Shown here one piece after another: positions 23,401 through 33,989 of a DNA stretch of 64,000 nucleotides. The position numbers and the translations under genes are program-made. Source of the DNA: Termitomyces sp. T153 (Eukaryota > Basidiomycota > Agaricomycetes > Agaricales > Lyophyllaceae). Position 1 is the stretch's first letter. Each line of letters opens with the position of its first letter. The notes below the pieces were generated by a model that was not told where the DNA came from, did no database searches, and saw only the letters and a program-made list of their open reading frames with translations. The stretch is from contig JACKQL020000038.1 of the NCBI GenBank assembly GCA_018296165.2, forward strand, positions 62,001 through 126,000, given 5' to 3'.

Positions 23401-23846
23401 GACTACCGGAGAACTTCGGGGTACGTTGGCTGCGGTGGTGGGGCTTGGCGGAGCTTGACAGAGTGGGCGGGTGTCGGTTGCGATCGAGGATCGGGCCGCG
23501 CTGATACGTTGATGGGATCATTGGGGAACGCGGGTTGCCCTGAGGTTGTCGTGATACTCCGGAATAGGTCGGAGGAACCGGGGTGTTGAGTTGATGATGG
23601 GTGGCAAAGATTGGGAACAGCGGAGGTGGTTCTTGGGGTTCGGGGGATCCAGGGTAAGTGTCAGTGGCTGCGGGGAAGGCACCGAAGTTGGCCAGGGGGC
23701 CGTCGGAGTTAGCCGGGGAGGTGTCAGAGTTAGCCGAAATAGGCGCAGGGCATGGGTGGAAGTTCGGCAGAGCGTTGGGGGTTTTTTGGGGGTTCAGGGG
23801 GTTGATGGGCGATGTGCGGGGATTCAGGGGATGGGTTGTGACAGGA

Positions 23847-26058
23847 CCCCATTAAAGTGGCAGGGGTAGCAGAGTGGCCTGAGCCAAGGAACAAAAAGGA
23901 AGTTCAGGCCTTTCTTGGGTTTGTCAATTTCTATCAGAGGTTCATACAGGATTTCTCCCACCATGCACGACCCCTGTTTGACCTCACAGTTAAGAATACT
24001 GCATGGCAGTAGGAGCCCCCACAGCAAGCTGCCTTTAACACTCTCAAGCAATTTGTGACCTCAAAGCCAGTCCTCCTGTTCCCCGATGATGACTTTCCAT
24101 TCCATGTGGAAGCAGATAGCTCAGACTTTGCTACAGGGGCAGTCCTCTCCCAGCAGTCAAAAGAGGATGGCAAATGGCATCCAGTAGCCTTCTACTCCAA
24201 GAGCCTTAATGCAGTGGAATAGAACTATGAGATCCATGACAAGGAGATGCTGGCAATTATTTGGTCCTTTGAAGAATGGCAGCATTTCCTTGAAGGTGCA
24301 TGACATAAGTTTGAAGTCTGGACAGACCATAAGAACCTGGAGTACTTCCGTTTCACTAAGAAACTCAATTGATGTCAAGCTCAGTGGTCTCTATATCTGG
24401 CCAACTTCAACTTCTCACTGCACCACAAACCAGGATAGAGCATGGGCAAACTATATGCACTGTCCAGGCAGGCAGACCATGGCACTGGAAGGGGAGATAA
24501 CGACAACATTTTCCTCCTCAAGCCAGAGCTCTTTGCCATCCGTGCACTAGAAGGGATTGTAGCTCAGGGAGATGAGGCAAACATCCTTAGGGACATCTGA
24601 CAAGGGAACTGGGAGGGTGCACAGGAGGATGCAGTTGCCCAGGCTGCACAGGCCCTACAAGCTCAATGGGCAAGTGGAGTCAAGTCAGTGCATGCAGATG
24701 AGTGGGGTCTTCAGGATGGGCTGCTGACCTTCAGAGGACGCATTTATGTGCCTAACATTCCAGAACTTTGTCAGCGCATTGTAGAACAACATCATGACTC
24801 TTGAGTGGCTAGACATCCTGGAAGGTAGAAGACGCTAGAGCTGGTATCCTGGAACTATTGGTGGCCACAGATCTCCCAATATGTAGGCACCTACACTAGC
24901 ACCTGCAACCTCTGTCTCCACACAAAACCTTGCTGCCAAGCATCCATGGGCTAGCTCCACCCACTTTCAATTCCAGCTGCTTGCTAGAGTGTTGCATCAG
25001 TGGATTTCATTGTGGAGCTCCCAGATGCTCATGGATACGATGCCATGATGGTGGTGGTGGACCTTTATGGCAAACAGGCTCACTTCATACCTACTCACAC
25101 CACATGCTCTGCCTTAGGAGCAGCCAGCCTGTACTGTAAGAATGTCTGGAAACTCCATGGTCTGTCAGATGGGTATGTCTCAGACTGGGGCCCCCAGTTT
25201 GTGGCAGAATTCACTCGAGAACTGTATCGCCTGCTAGGCATAAAGCTCCATACCACCACAGCCTATCACCCTCAGTCAGACAGGCAGACAGAACATGTTA
25301 ACCAGGAACTGGAACAGTATCTCCACCTGTTTTGTAATGAGAGGCAGGATGACTGGGATGAGCTGCTGCCTGATGCAGAATTCCAATACAATAACCACAT
25401 TCACTCTTTCACACAGATGACTCCATTCTTCCTGGACACTAGCAGGCACCCTCACATGGGATTTGAACCTCGGGCACGCCCCTCAGAGAATGACTCTGTC
25501 AACAAGTTTGTGAACCAGATGAGAAGGGCACAGAAAGAGGCAAAAGCTGCATTGGTGAAGGCCAAGGAAGACATGGCATGGTACTATGATTGCAGACAGA
25601 CACCTGCTCCATTTTACAAGCCCAGGGACCGTGTGTACTTGAATAGCTCAGACATTAAGACAACAAGGCCATCCCTAAAGCTGTCACATTGTCATCTGGG
25701 CCCCTTCATGGTGGAGAAGGAGGTAGGACCTTTGGCATACTGACTTAAACTCCCAGCAGGCCTGCACCAACTGCATCCAGTCTTTAATGTGGTCAAGTTG
25801 TTTCCAGCTTCAAAGGATCCAATCCCAGGCCGTTGCTCTAAGCCACCCCCACCACCAGTCCTAGTCAATGATGAGGAAGAGTATGAGGTGGAGGAAATCT
25901 TGGACAGCAGGGTATTCCGAGAGAAGTTGCAGTTCAAGGTGAAATGGAAGGGATATGGCATTGAGGACATCTCTTGGGAACTACAGGCTAATGTTCATGC
26001 ACCAGGCCTGGTCTGGGAATTCTACCATAGGCATCCTAATGCCCCCAAAGCAATTTGA
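23847..26058 (+). pseudogene. Chromovirus pol, 3' half: RT end, RNase H, integrase, chromodomain
   Basis: The sequence opens inside RT with VAGVAEWP then [16 protein letters not shown]. RNase H has VEADSSDFATGAVLSQQS, NYEIHDKEMLAI and WTDHKNLEYF. Integrase has an HHCC-like region (HH near 24791, CNLC near 24907), then VDFIVELPDAHGYD, VSDWGPQFVAEF and DRQTEHVNQELEQYL (D, D and E retained). The usual Arg after SD is Trp, a CGG-to-TGG change. The polyprotein ends with a chromodomain (25870-26035: EYEVEEILDSRVF, KVKWKGYGIEDISWE), which in this group targets integration to heterochromatin. Several stops occur (for example after NTAWQ and LEGA). The 5' half is missing, cut off exactly at the inserted LTR. 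Confidence 0.92.
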
Positions 26059-26136
26059 GGCATCTACTCTATTTCACCAGCTGACCAGGCAATTCGTGAC
26101 TTCTTCTACCCAGTGCATCGAGGCGCCACATTCTAG

Positions 26137-26147
26137 AAGGGGGGTGA
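26137..26147 (+). other. Polypurine tract of the chromovirus
   Basis: gaaggggggtga lies between the chromodomain end and tgtcaggggatg, the start of the 3' LTR, where the plus-strand primer of an LTR element is expected. Confidence 0.6.
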
Positions 26148-26575
26148 TGTCAGGGGATGTCTCACTTGTTTCCCCTTCTCCTCCTCCAGTTCTTGTCAGA
26201 TTTGCTCCATTACAGTTTTCCTTTATTCTCCTTCCTTTTCCCTATCTATTGGTCCTAGTTTCAGCCCTCAGGCTGCACCAGTTCTCTGTCAATAATTCAG
26301 ACAAGTGTGGCCCTTTGACACTGCCACTGGCTTATGTAACTGCTGACCAATTGCTGACACATCACTTGTGTCTTTTTTCTCTGTCATACTGTACAGTTGT
26401 TTCTCATGCTTCTGAAGCCTCTGAAGCATCACACCTGGCCTAGGAAATCCCCAGACTTGTTCTCTTTGGATTTCCCTTTGCCAGGTGAGTAGTTATCTCA
26501 GTAGACACTGTACAGTACTGAATAGACTTTGGATTTCCCTTTGCCAGCTGTGTGATTGAGCCACAGCCTCCAGAG
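26148..26575 (+). repeat. 3' LTR of the chromovirus, about 0.43 kb
   Basis: It starts tgtcaggggatgtctc after the polypurine tract. The second half matches the LTR of the minus-strand element at 2848-3000 (ctttggatttccctttgcca twice, then gagccacagcctccagaggctgcccttaca, split here). The end is placed near cccttaca by where the two copies part. The length is close to what I recall for matsutake marY1, which is only a hint. Confidence 0.65.
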
Positions 26576-28993
26576 GCTGCCCTTACAGTCAGAGTTTGTT
26601 CGCCTAAGCCTGGCCACTGGCATGATACCCAGGTAGCTCCTGAGTTTAAATCAGGTTGGTTGACGGCCATCAGCTCATGCATAAGAATGTGGCTTGGGAG
26701 TATGCCAACATTGGAAGGGACCAGGGTTTAGAGTCTGTGGGCCTTGCCAGATTACTGTCCAGTAGCAATGACAAGCAATAAAAAAAGAGATGGAATGGGA
26801 CAATAATGGCAGATAACACTGGAAATTAAGCTGCCCAGCACCCAGTATTATACTGTAGGCACCCTATCTATGAAGATCATGTACTAGGCACTGGAATAAA
26901 TACCCCAAAAGGGGCCTATAACATTATAAACATGGGTTCTGGAAGTAAGGAGCATTTTTGGAGGCCTCTGCATGGACAAGCATTCATATCTCAGTTCAAG
27001 AAGATACTAAAGACTGTTTTCAGCTCAGTGCCATGGTTTGACAGATGCTGAGCTGGAAACAGTAGGATCCAACATCTCAGTTAGTTATGTTTTACATGCA
27101 ACAGCCTTGCATTTTTGTATGTGCAATGGTCTTGCACTCTTACTTCCATCTTCTTCAGTCAGGTTAGGGTTAGAGCAAGGTCACTCATTCACCTCAGTTA
27201 TCAGTCTGATGCCCTTTGTAAAGTAGTGTTTACCATCACCATCATTAAACAATTTGTTCAACACATGCCACTACTCTAAGAAGCAAGCACTTTCTCAGTT
27301 GTCAGTCAATGAGACAGTAACTCATCTTTATGGCAGTTCAAACATAAAGCTTATAAGGATATATCAAATATCAAGCTTTGTTTATTACAATAAGCTTATA
27401 ATCAATTTGTTGATGCAAAATTGGCAAAATTGGCATAGTTTTCAAACTCAGTTCAAAATTCCAATTCACAAAGGTGTTCAGAACTTTGTTTCATGTAGCT
27501 CACTTTGAAAGTGTTGTACAAAGTAGATTTTAATTGATTTAGATTACAAACTCAACTGGGTCAAGTCTGATCATAATGCTCAAGCAAAATATAATTAATT
27601 TTAAGCCTAAAGAAAATAATAGTTTATTAGCCTAAGAAACCTGCTCCCTGAGGATTTCTAAGCTATAGCTAGTACTTTGCTTGTCTGATAGGCTTGAAAA
27701 TCCCCTCCTTTTATACCCCTCAGTCTGCACATGGACCATGGCTTTTCCACATGTTTTTGTCATCATCTAGGAGTGTGGTCAACTGGTTGGTGAGCTGGGC
27801 TGCATGGTTGCACCTTGGCATACACTTATTTTTGGCATCAGCAATTTGAGTTTGATCATGCCAAGGCTTAGGCTGCTCTTTTGTCTGTCCTTTTTTTCTC
27901 TCCTTTTGTCCTCTCCTCCTGCATGCTGATCCTTATCACTGTGAACTTGAGGGCTGTTTGGTTCAAGTTGGTTGGTCAGAGAAGGGAGGGGCTAGCACTG
28001 AATTGAGGGGAATCTCGGATTGTTAGCTGAGATCAATTTCAGGCCCCTGCCATCAAAATTTGATGGCCAGCTTCCTGGCTGTTGTTGACTGACTTTGAGT
28101 TCATCAGTGGTTTTACATGGGAGGTTTTTTGAGGTATGCCTTACATCTACAGTTTTCAATGTTTTTACCAGCTTACAGTTTTCAGCTGTTTTCATTGGTA
28201 AAGTATATTGTTTTAAAATTTACTTTAACTAGGCTTTTTCCTCTGCCGATCTCATTGTTGAGACTAGCATATCATTGAATAGGTCTTTTACGGTACTTTA
28301 ACCATACGCTTCAATACTAGAACTCCATCTGCTTAGTCATACCTTTTCATTCACACACACCCCCCCCCACCTCTCCTTATTATTAATCTTGGACATGACT
28401 CATTTCTTGGACTTTGTATCTTGCTTCAAACCTTTATCTATTGTATAGCAATAACTTTGTTGCTGCATCAAGAAAAGAATAAAGGTGGTTGTATCAGCAG
28501 CTGACTCTCACTAATTCACCGATTTTTCTGGTTCTTCAGTACAACACCAATATTTGTGCAACAAGCTGCAGAGGATATAGATTTTTGATGTTTATGGGTA
28601 ATTTTGAAAAAACCAATATCCATTGACAGTATTTATAATTGTTTGCTGCCTTCCTGATGCTTCTATAGCTGTCAGAATGATTTGGCCAAATCAATAAGAT
28701 TGGCCAGGGTTAATTTAGGCAAAGATCTTATCTCACCAACCATTTCACATATCACATCTGCAATAGGGCCACACAGTGGCCATCATGCTTTGTCTTGTTA
28801 TCCCATTGTCATATTTACATATAATCCTGCGAGCCACAGTATGACACCTCATTGTCTCACTTTGCACTTGCAGGCAAGTATTCCTTTGATTTAGCATATT
28901 GTTGTCTCACTTTGCACTTGCAGTGTTTGCTCACTAGTCTCTTACATCATGTGTTGTGTTTGAGATCTAATCTATTATGCCCACATACCACAT
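26576..28993. other. 2.4 kb without a recognised gene
   Basis: Only short open frames are seen. There is a C run with acacac (about 28341-28361). A 22-base direct repeat (ttgtctcactttgcacttgc...) lies at 28852 and 28902. A block near 28130-28205 (tacagttttca repeated, then gtatattg) resembles 61030-61095 and may be part of a decayed LTR. The last part may hold the 5' end of the Ngaro-like element. Confidence 0.4.
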
Positions 28994-29959
28994 ATGTCTG
29001 GGAGAAATACCTCTCTTCCTCCCAGATCTTCAGACAGCCAATTTGTGAGTGCAACCTCTCACATCATGACCCCTCCTCCTGCTCCAGTCTCCATCAAGCC
29101 TCCCACACAGTCTGCCACACTGTCAGCCAAAGAAGTAGCAGAGATCCAAAACTCCCACACTCAGCTCAAGAACCTCATGGCTCAGCTTCTTGACAGAGTC
29201 TCCCCACCAGCCCCTTCTCCTCTCCCCAACCTGTTGATCCCTGCTACGGGCATGGCCACACTGCCACCAGGCCCCTTCTTTCCCCTGATCGCAGCAGTAG
29301 GCATCAATGGTGCGTCATCTACTACCCCCCTCTCCTTGAGAATGCGCTTCCCCAATGCCAACTCAGCAGTATTGGTGGCCATCATCACACATGACTTCAA
29401 GGCTGCAGACTTACACAAGCTGGACCCTACCAACTGGGATCAGGAGACTGCATACACATTTGATGGTGCCACTAACCAGTTTGAAGTGAGCCATCATGCT
29501 GGGAGGGAGTACAAGACACCATTCTCAGTGCTCATCCCTCTTCAGACATACTTCCACATTCTCACATTCCACATGAATGATGCTGCAGCCACAGAAATGT
29601 TCTGGGCATACACTGAGCAACTCCTGGAATTAGTTGCAGAGTACAAGTGGTTGGCAGTCTTTGCTTACCACTCAGTGTTTTTCAACTGTTGTTGCACAGA
29701 GATGGCAGCCAGCAATTACTTGCAATGGGGCTGCAGGGACAGCAATCTGCTGTCTAAACATGTCTATGTGCACCAAAAAACCACTCCCACAAAGCAGTCA
29801 AAAACCACGCCCACCATTCAATCAACGGCTAATCCCAACAAACCATGCTGCAAGTACAATGAAGGGAAGTGCAGATCCAGCCCATGTCCTTGGGGACATG
29901 CCCACACATGTCTGACCTGCAACAAGCCTGACCACAGCAAACTGCAGCACAAGGATTAG
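28994..29959 (+). CDS. Gag-like ORF1 of a Ngaro/DIRS-like retroelement
   Basis: An uninterrupted 321-codon frame begins with a Ser/Pro-rich section and a short helix (KEVAEIQNSHTQLKNLMAQL). It then has a conserved-looking middle (HKLDPTNWDQE, TYFHILTFHM, VFAYHSVFFNCC). It ends with a Cys/His cluster: CCKYNEGKCRSSPCPWGHAH, CLTCNKPDHSKLQH. Such Cys/His ends are usual in nucleocapsid-like proteins of tyrosine-recombinase retroelements. It lies upstream of, and on the same strand as, the RT and recombinase frames. It is still open but CpG-reduced, so it has decayed little or is young. The start codon is uncertain. Confidence 0.7.
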   Translation: MSGRNTSLPPRSSDSQFVSATSHIMTPPPAPVSIKPPTQSATLSAKEVAEIQNSHTQLKNLMAQLLDRVSPPAPSPLPNLLIPATGMATLPPGPFFPLIAAVGINGASSTTPLSLRMRFPNANSAVLVAIITHDFKAADLHKLDPTNWDQETAYTFDGATNQFEVSHHAGREYKTPFSVLIPLQTYFHILTFHMNDAAATEMFWAYTEQLLELVAEYKWLAVFAYHSVFFNCCCTEMAASNYLQWGCRDSNLLSKHVYVHQKTTPTKQSKTTPTIQSTANPNKPCCKYNEGKCRSSPCPWGHAHTCLTCNKPDHSKLQHKD

Positions 29960-30162
29960 GCTCGGGGCAGGGTGAGTCCTACCCCCATCCCCTCAGCTCA
30001 CCCAGGCCTAGCCCCAGGTGCTTCTTTACTTCCTCTCAGCTTCCTCACTCTGGCTCCTCTTGCTCCAGCTCTTCCCCTCCCACCCTTTGCCCTAACACCA
30101 ATCCCTGCACCAATGCCCCCCTCCTTGACACATCCTTGCTGCCCTGCATCAAGTCCACTCTG

Positions 30163-31710
30163 AACGTGGTGGCCTGGACCTATTACCTATGAGACTACCC
30201 TAATCAACTATTTGTATCTACCTCAACACAAATTATACATTTTGGTGCCAATATTGGTTTCACGGGTGATCGGACTCTCAGCCAGTGCTGCTCCAACCTT
30301 AAAACTGCACTCGACGATGTTCACATCATGAACTCCATCTCATCCGACATTGCCTCTCAAGTCACCAATGGGCAGACATGGGGCCCATTCAGATCACCAC
30401 CTCTGGCAAACTTCCATGCTTCACCCATCAGGGCCATAAGCTGCAAATGCTCCTCAAAGGTGCACTGCATTCACCACCTCTCATGGCCAGAGGGAAACTT
30501 GGTCAATGATGGCATTCCAGATTTGGAAGCTTCTGTCATCTATGACATGGTCAAGTGTGCCATTCAAGACCTCATCAGGTCAGGACCCAGCTCCTTGATC
30601 AAGCTTGACCTTGAATCTGCTTTCAGACACATTCCCATCCACCCCACCAACTGGCATCTCCTAGGCTTCAAATGGCTGGGCCAGTTCTATCACAACATCA
30701 TACTTGCTTTTGGCACATGCTCCGCACCTTACATCTTTAACCTCTTTGCAGAGGCACTCCACTGGATTCTCCAACACAATCTCCCTGCCTGTGTACGCCA
30801 CTGCCTAGATGACTTCCTAACTATCTTCCCTTGCATCACACCAGCATCCGTTGTCAACAAATCTCTGTCCTGGGCCCTTGACCTGGGCACCCAACTCAGC
30901 CTCACCTTTCAGCCCTCAAAGGTAGTAGGGCCCAATACAACAATCAACTTCTTGGGGCTCGAACTCGACTCAATCACGATGGAGGCTTGTCTTCCTCATG
31001 ATAAATTGACCTTCCTGCAGGACCTCATGCTCTCCTGGACATTGCAATGGTGCTGTACCTGCCATGAGCTTGACAAGCTCACAGGGTTCTTACAGTTTGC
31101 ATCCCAAGTCATCCCCACAGCACAAGCCTTTATCTGCAATCTATATGACTTCACAGCAGCCTTCCCCCATTGCCATTTGTCTCATGACACATCTCAAAAG
31201 CAGCATGCCAAGACATTTGCTGGTGGACCACTGCGGCACCAACTTGGAATGGGATATGCTTCCTCTCGTTGTCACGCCAAATCATCAATATATACACCAA
31301 CACCAGCGGCTCCAAAGGTCTGGGCAGCCACTTCAGGACAGAATGGTTTGCTGCTCGGTGCCCTTGCAGGCTCCACAAGCAACACATCCAGGTAAAAGAG
31401 ATGTTCACCATAGTATACACCATTCTATGTTGGGGTCCCTCACTCAGAGGACACCACATCATCTTTCACATGGACAACAACGCGGTATTCAATGCCATTC
31501 AAAACAAAATGATTAAGTCTGCAGTCACCATGAAGTTCATGCGGCACCTAATCACCTTGGCCTGCATATTAGATTTCTCATTTTCTTCTGAGTGGCTCTC
31601 CTCTTCTCAGAATTCCATTGCTGACGCTGCATCCCATTTCTCTTTTACATGCATGTTCTCAATCGCTCCTTGGCTGAACCAGAAGCTGGCCTCAAAGCTC
31701 CTCCACCTTG
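30163..31710 (+). pseudogene. Reverse transcriptase and RNase H of the Ngaro/DIRS-like element
   Basis: The RT frame holds FTGDRTLSQCCSNLKTAL (about 30256), KLDLESAFRHIPIHP (about 30601), FGTCSAPYIFNLFAEALHWI (about 30712) and CLDDFLTI with the two catalytic Asp (about 30803). NFLGLELDS follows. The frame shifts near 31200. RNase H then reads IINIYTNTSGSKGLGSHF, HIQVKEMFTIVYTILCWGPS, FHMDNNAVFNAIQ and SIADAASHFSFT. The first RNase H Asp position reads TNTSGS where TDASGS is usual, so Asp has become Asn. The order RT, RNase H, recombinase fits the Ngaro group. No methyltransferase domain was seen, unlike DIRS1. Confidence 0.85.
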
Positions 31711-32761
31711 GTGGTTCCAACAGAATCGACAGCATCCCCAAACTGTCACTTTCTATCTTTGGCACAGGCTTGCCTCAAGCACCCGCCGCACCTACTCCAC
31801 CAGCCAGTGGCAGTTCCTGCTTCACATCCAACTTAAAAGTCTCTACAACACGGACAGCTCCATATTACCTGCCTCTGAGCCAGCCGTCCTCTCATGGATC
31901 GCCAGCCTTGGCAGATGAGTCCAGCCCAAAACAATTAAGGCCTACTTATCTGCGGTGTGCTCTCTCCATACTGACGCCAACCTCTCACCCTGCACCACCG
32001 AGTCCCCACTTGTCCAGCAACTCATCCGCAGGATCAAGCATTACCATGGTGAACAAGAACGCCACCCTGTCCAGCCCATCATGCTCCCCATCCTCACTGG
32101 TCTCCTCAGCCAGCTCAAACCAGGCCTTGTTGCTGGCCACTCAACTGTCTACACTGCCTGCTGCCTCGCCTACTCGGGGCTCTTACGCAGCGGAGAATTC
32201 ACAGTGGGAAAGGGGGGTAAGTACTCCTGTAGCCTCAACCTTTCTCAACAATCCATCCAGTTCTTCCCCGATTTCGAGAACGCCACACATGCGCGCCTCA
32301 CCCTCCCTGCCTCAAAAACAGACCCCTTCCAAAAAGGAGTCTCCATCACAATCGCAGCAGCTCCAGGTCAACCGACCTGCCCAATCGCCGCCCTCAAAGC
32401 CCTCTTTGTCGAGCAGCCCCGCGATGGCAACGCTCCCCTGTTCAAGCAGCCTGACGGCACTGCCCTGTCCTACTCCTATTTCATTGACATGATCCGAGAC
32501 GCCCTTTCCGCAGCAGGCTTCAACCCCAGCCTCTATGCAGGACACAGCTTTTGCCGGGGCGCCGCCTCAGCAGCAGCAGCAGCGGGATACTCGGATTACA
32601 AAATCCAACTACTAGGAAGGTGGCGCAGTGACTCTTACAAATTGTACATCGAGAATGACCCATCCAGAATCCTTCATCTCTCTTCCCTTCTCCATATGGC
32701 CTCTAATCACCTCGCCCCTTTCGAACCTCCGGCTCTCCGGGACTACACTGTCCTGGCTTGA
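31649..32761 (+). pseudogene. Tyrosine recombinase of the Ngaro/DIRS-like element, catalytic Arg lost
   Basis: One frame, with a single TGA at 31916, encodes an N-terminal DNA-binding part (TFYLWHRLASSTRRTYSTSQ, WIASLG) and a catalytic domain. Visible motifs are CCLAYSGLLRSGEFTVG (first Arg, about 32160), LPASKTDPFQKG (Lys, about 32312), GHSFCRGAAS (about 32540) and LLGRWRSDSYKLYI (Tyr, about 32608-32650). The HxxR box reads HSFC: the codon at 32552-32554 is TGC where CGC is expected, a CpG-to-TpG change of a catalytic Arg. The enzyme would insert a circular DNA copy, but this copy should be inactive. The 3' half is much richer in CpG than the rest of the element. Confidence 0.88.
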
Positions 32762-33989
32762 GTTTTCGGCCCCCCCTCTCTCTCTCGGGACTGGGCTCCG
32801 AGGCTCGAGAACTTTCTTAGGACTCGAGAAATATCATTTCTTTTCGCAAAACACACGAAGAACGTTTCACTAAGTTTCTCTTCAGTCAATTGTTACCTAT
32901 GCCAACTAAACTACACTTTACTTACAATTCCAACCTCGTTTCACTCGGCAGCACTGAATTAACTGGTGTCAAAGCTATATGAATCGGTTCTTTGATGGTA
33001 TCGAGTTGGACCAATCGACCCTAGCTATAAATTCGCCAAGGCAGGTTGCCTGTTTGATGGTACATTACCTGTGATCTGTCTGCGTAGTAGGAACTTTGAC
33101 CGTTCAACATTACTGCTCATTTCACGATACAACATCTTGTTTATTCTGTTGGAGTGACGCTCGGCGTCTATCTTATCAAGCCGGGTCTCAATCCCGATAT
33201 ATCCTTTGGATCGTATGTTTTCCTTTACCCTTTTTGTCCATACTTATGTTTTACCCCACCGATCTTGTTATCACGACCCCTTTCTTTTTCCGTACGCGCC
33301 CGAAGACGCATCACTCTCCTTATATATATATATATATATTGTCTTTTACGCATCGCCCACCTCAGACGTGTTCCTAACGCACTCTGAGGTAAGCTTACTT
33401 ATCTATACATACACTCCGTATCATATACTTACATTACCTAGTTCTCTGTTTACTTTACTAGTCCCTGCGTGTGTCACTCTATTATGTTCATGACATTATT
33501 GGTCTAGATATATACTCATTTTATAATGGTGCTTCGATCGAGAGCTTTCAGAGGGAGTCAAACAGTATCATTAACCACACTGGATATCATAAATTGCAGA
33601 ATTAGTTTGTTTCTTTCTTCGCGATTCCCTCGCTACTTCATGGAAGAGCTCTTGACGTTAGTGTCTCGCTTCCCAAACGTTTTGAAGGTTGCGGCGACAT
33701 TATGTATTTGCACGTGCTCAATGACTCACAACAGCGCTTCTACGCCGCGAATCTACGCAGATCATCCAATATTTTTGTTATTATTATATACATATAATCT
33801 TAAAGCTTGCTTGATAACGCTGCATGATTTTATAACCGGCTGTCAAGTTGCATCCTCTTGGTTCAATCATCCTTCCACACAGTAGTTGATCTTAACACTC
33901 ATAGTGCCTACTGGCATGCCGAGATCATCTACCACGCTATATAATGTAGGCATGTAGCTAAAAACATCCTGATTGGTAATGGATACAAG
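32762..33989. other. Interval between the Ngaro-like element and the gene island
   Basis: No gene was recognised. CpG is normal. The first part probably contains the terminal repeats of the retroelement. A (TA)n run lies at 33320-33339. The promoter of the chromodomain gene should be within the last few hundred bases. Confidence 0.4.
33320..33339. repeat. (TA)n microsatellite
   Basis: An uninterrupted run of about ten TA units lies in non-coding sequence. Confidence 0.95.

Larger units (their letters stand above)
22673..23843 (-). repeat. CpG-rich LTR, about 1.17 kb, inserted in the chromovirus pol
   Basis: Read on the minus strand it starts tgtcacaaccc and ends cggaacctgaca. Its end (gcctagtaaggactcgccca, agctgagccccc) matches the solo LTR at 9946-11022. 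It has a TATA box (agtatataag, 23400-23391) and downstream a triplicated 18-base unit (cagtctcccggtcttat). The right border is sharp: acag then gaccccattaaag, the start of a [12 protein letters not shown] reading frame of the chromovirus. CpG is plentiful, unlike nearly everything around it. Confidence 0.8.

Noticed and set aside
21635..23869. Several open frames of 60-130 codons on both strands of the CpG-rich segment
   Set aside because: GC-rich, stop-poor sequence gives long frames by chance. The segment is explained as LTR and leader by its match to the solo LTR at 9.9-11.0 kb.
27038..27508. Short frames in the interval after the chromovirus
   Set aside because: They are AT-rich, with no motifs and no continuity between frames.
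31269..32492. 407-codon frame as a single protein
   Set aside because: Only its first 150 residues are RNase H. The rest is a Ser/Pro-rich shadow of the recombinase frame.
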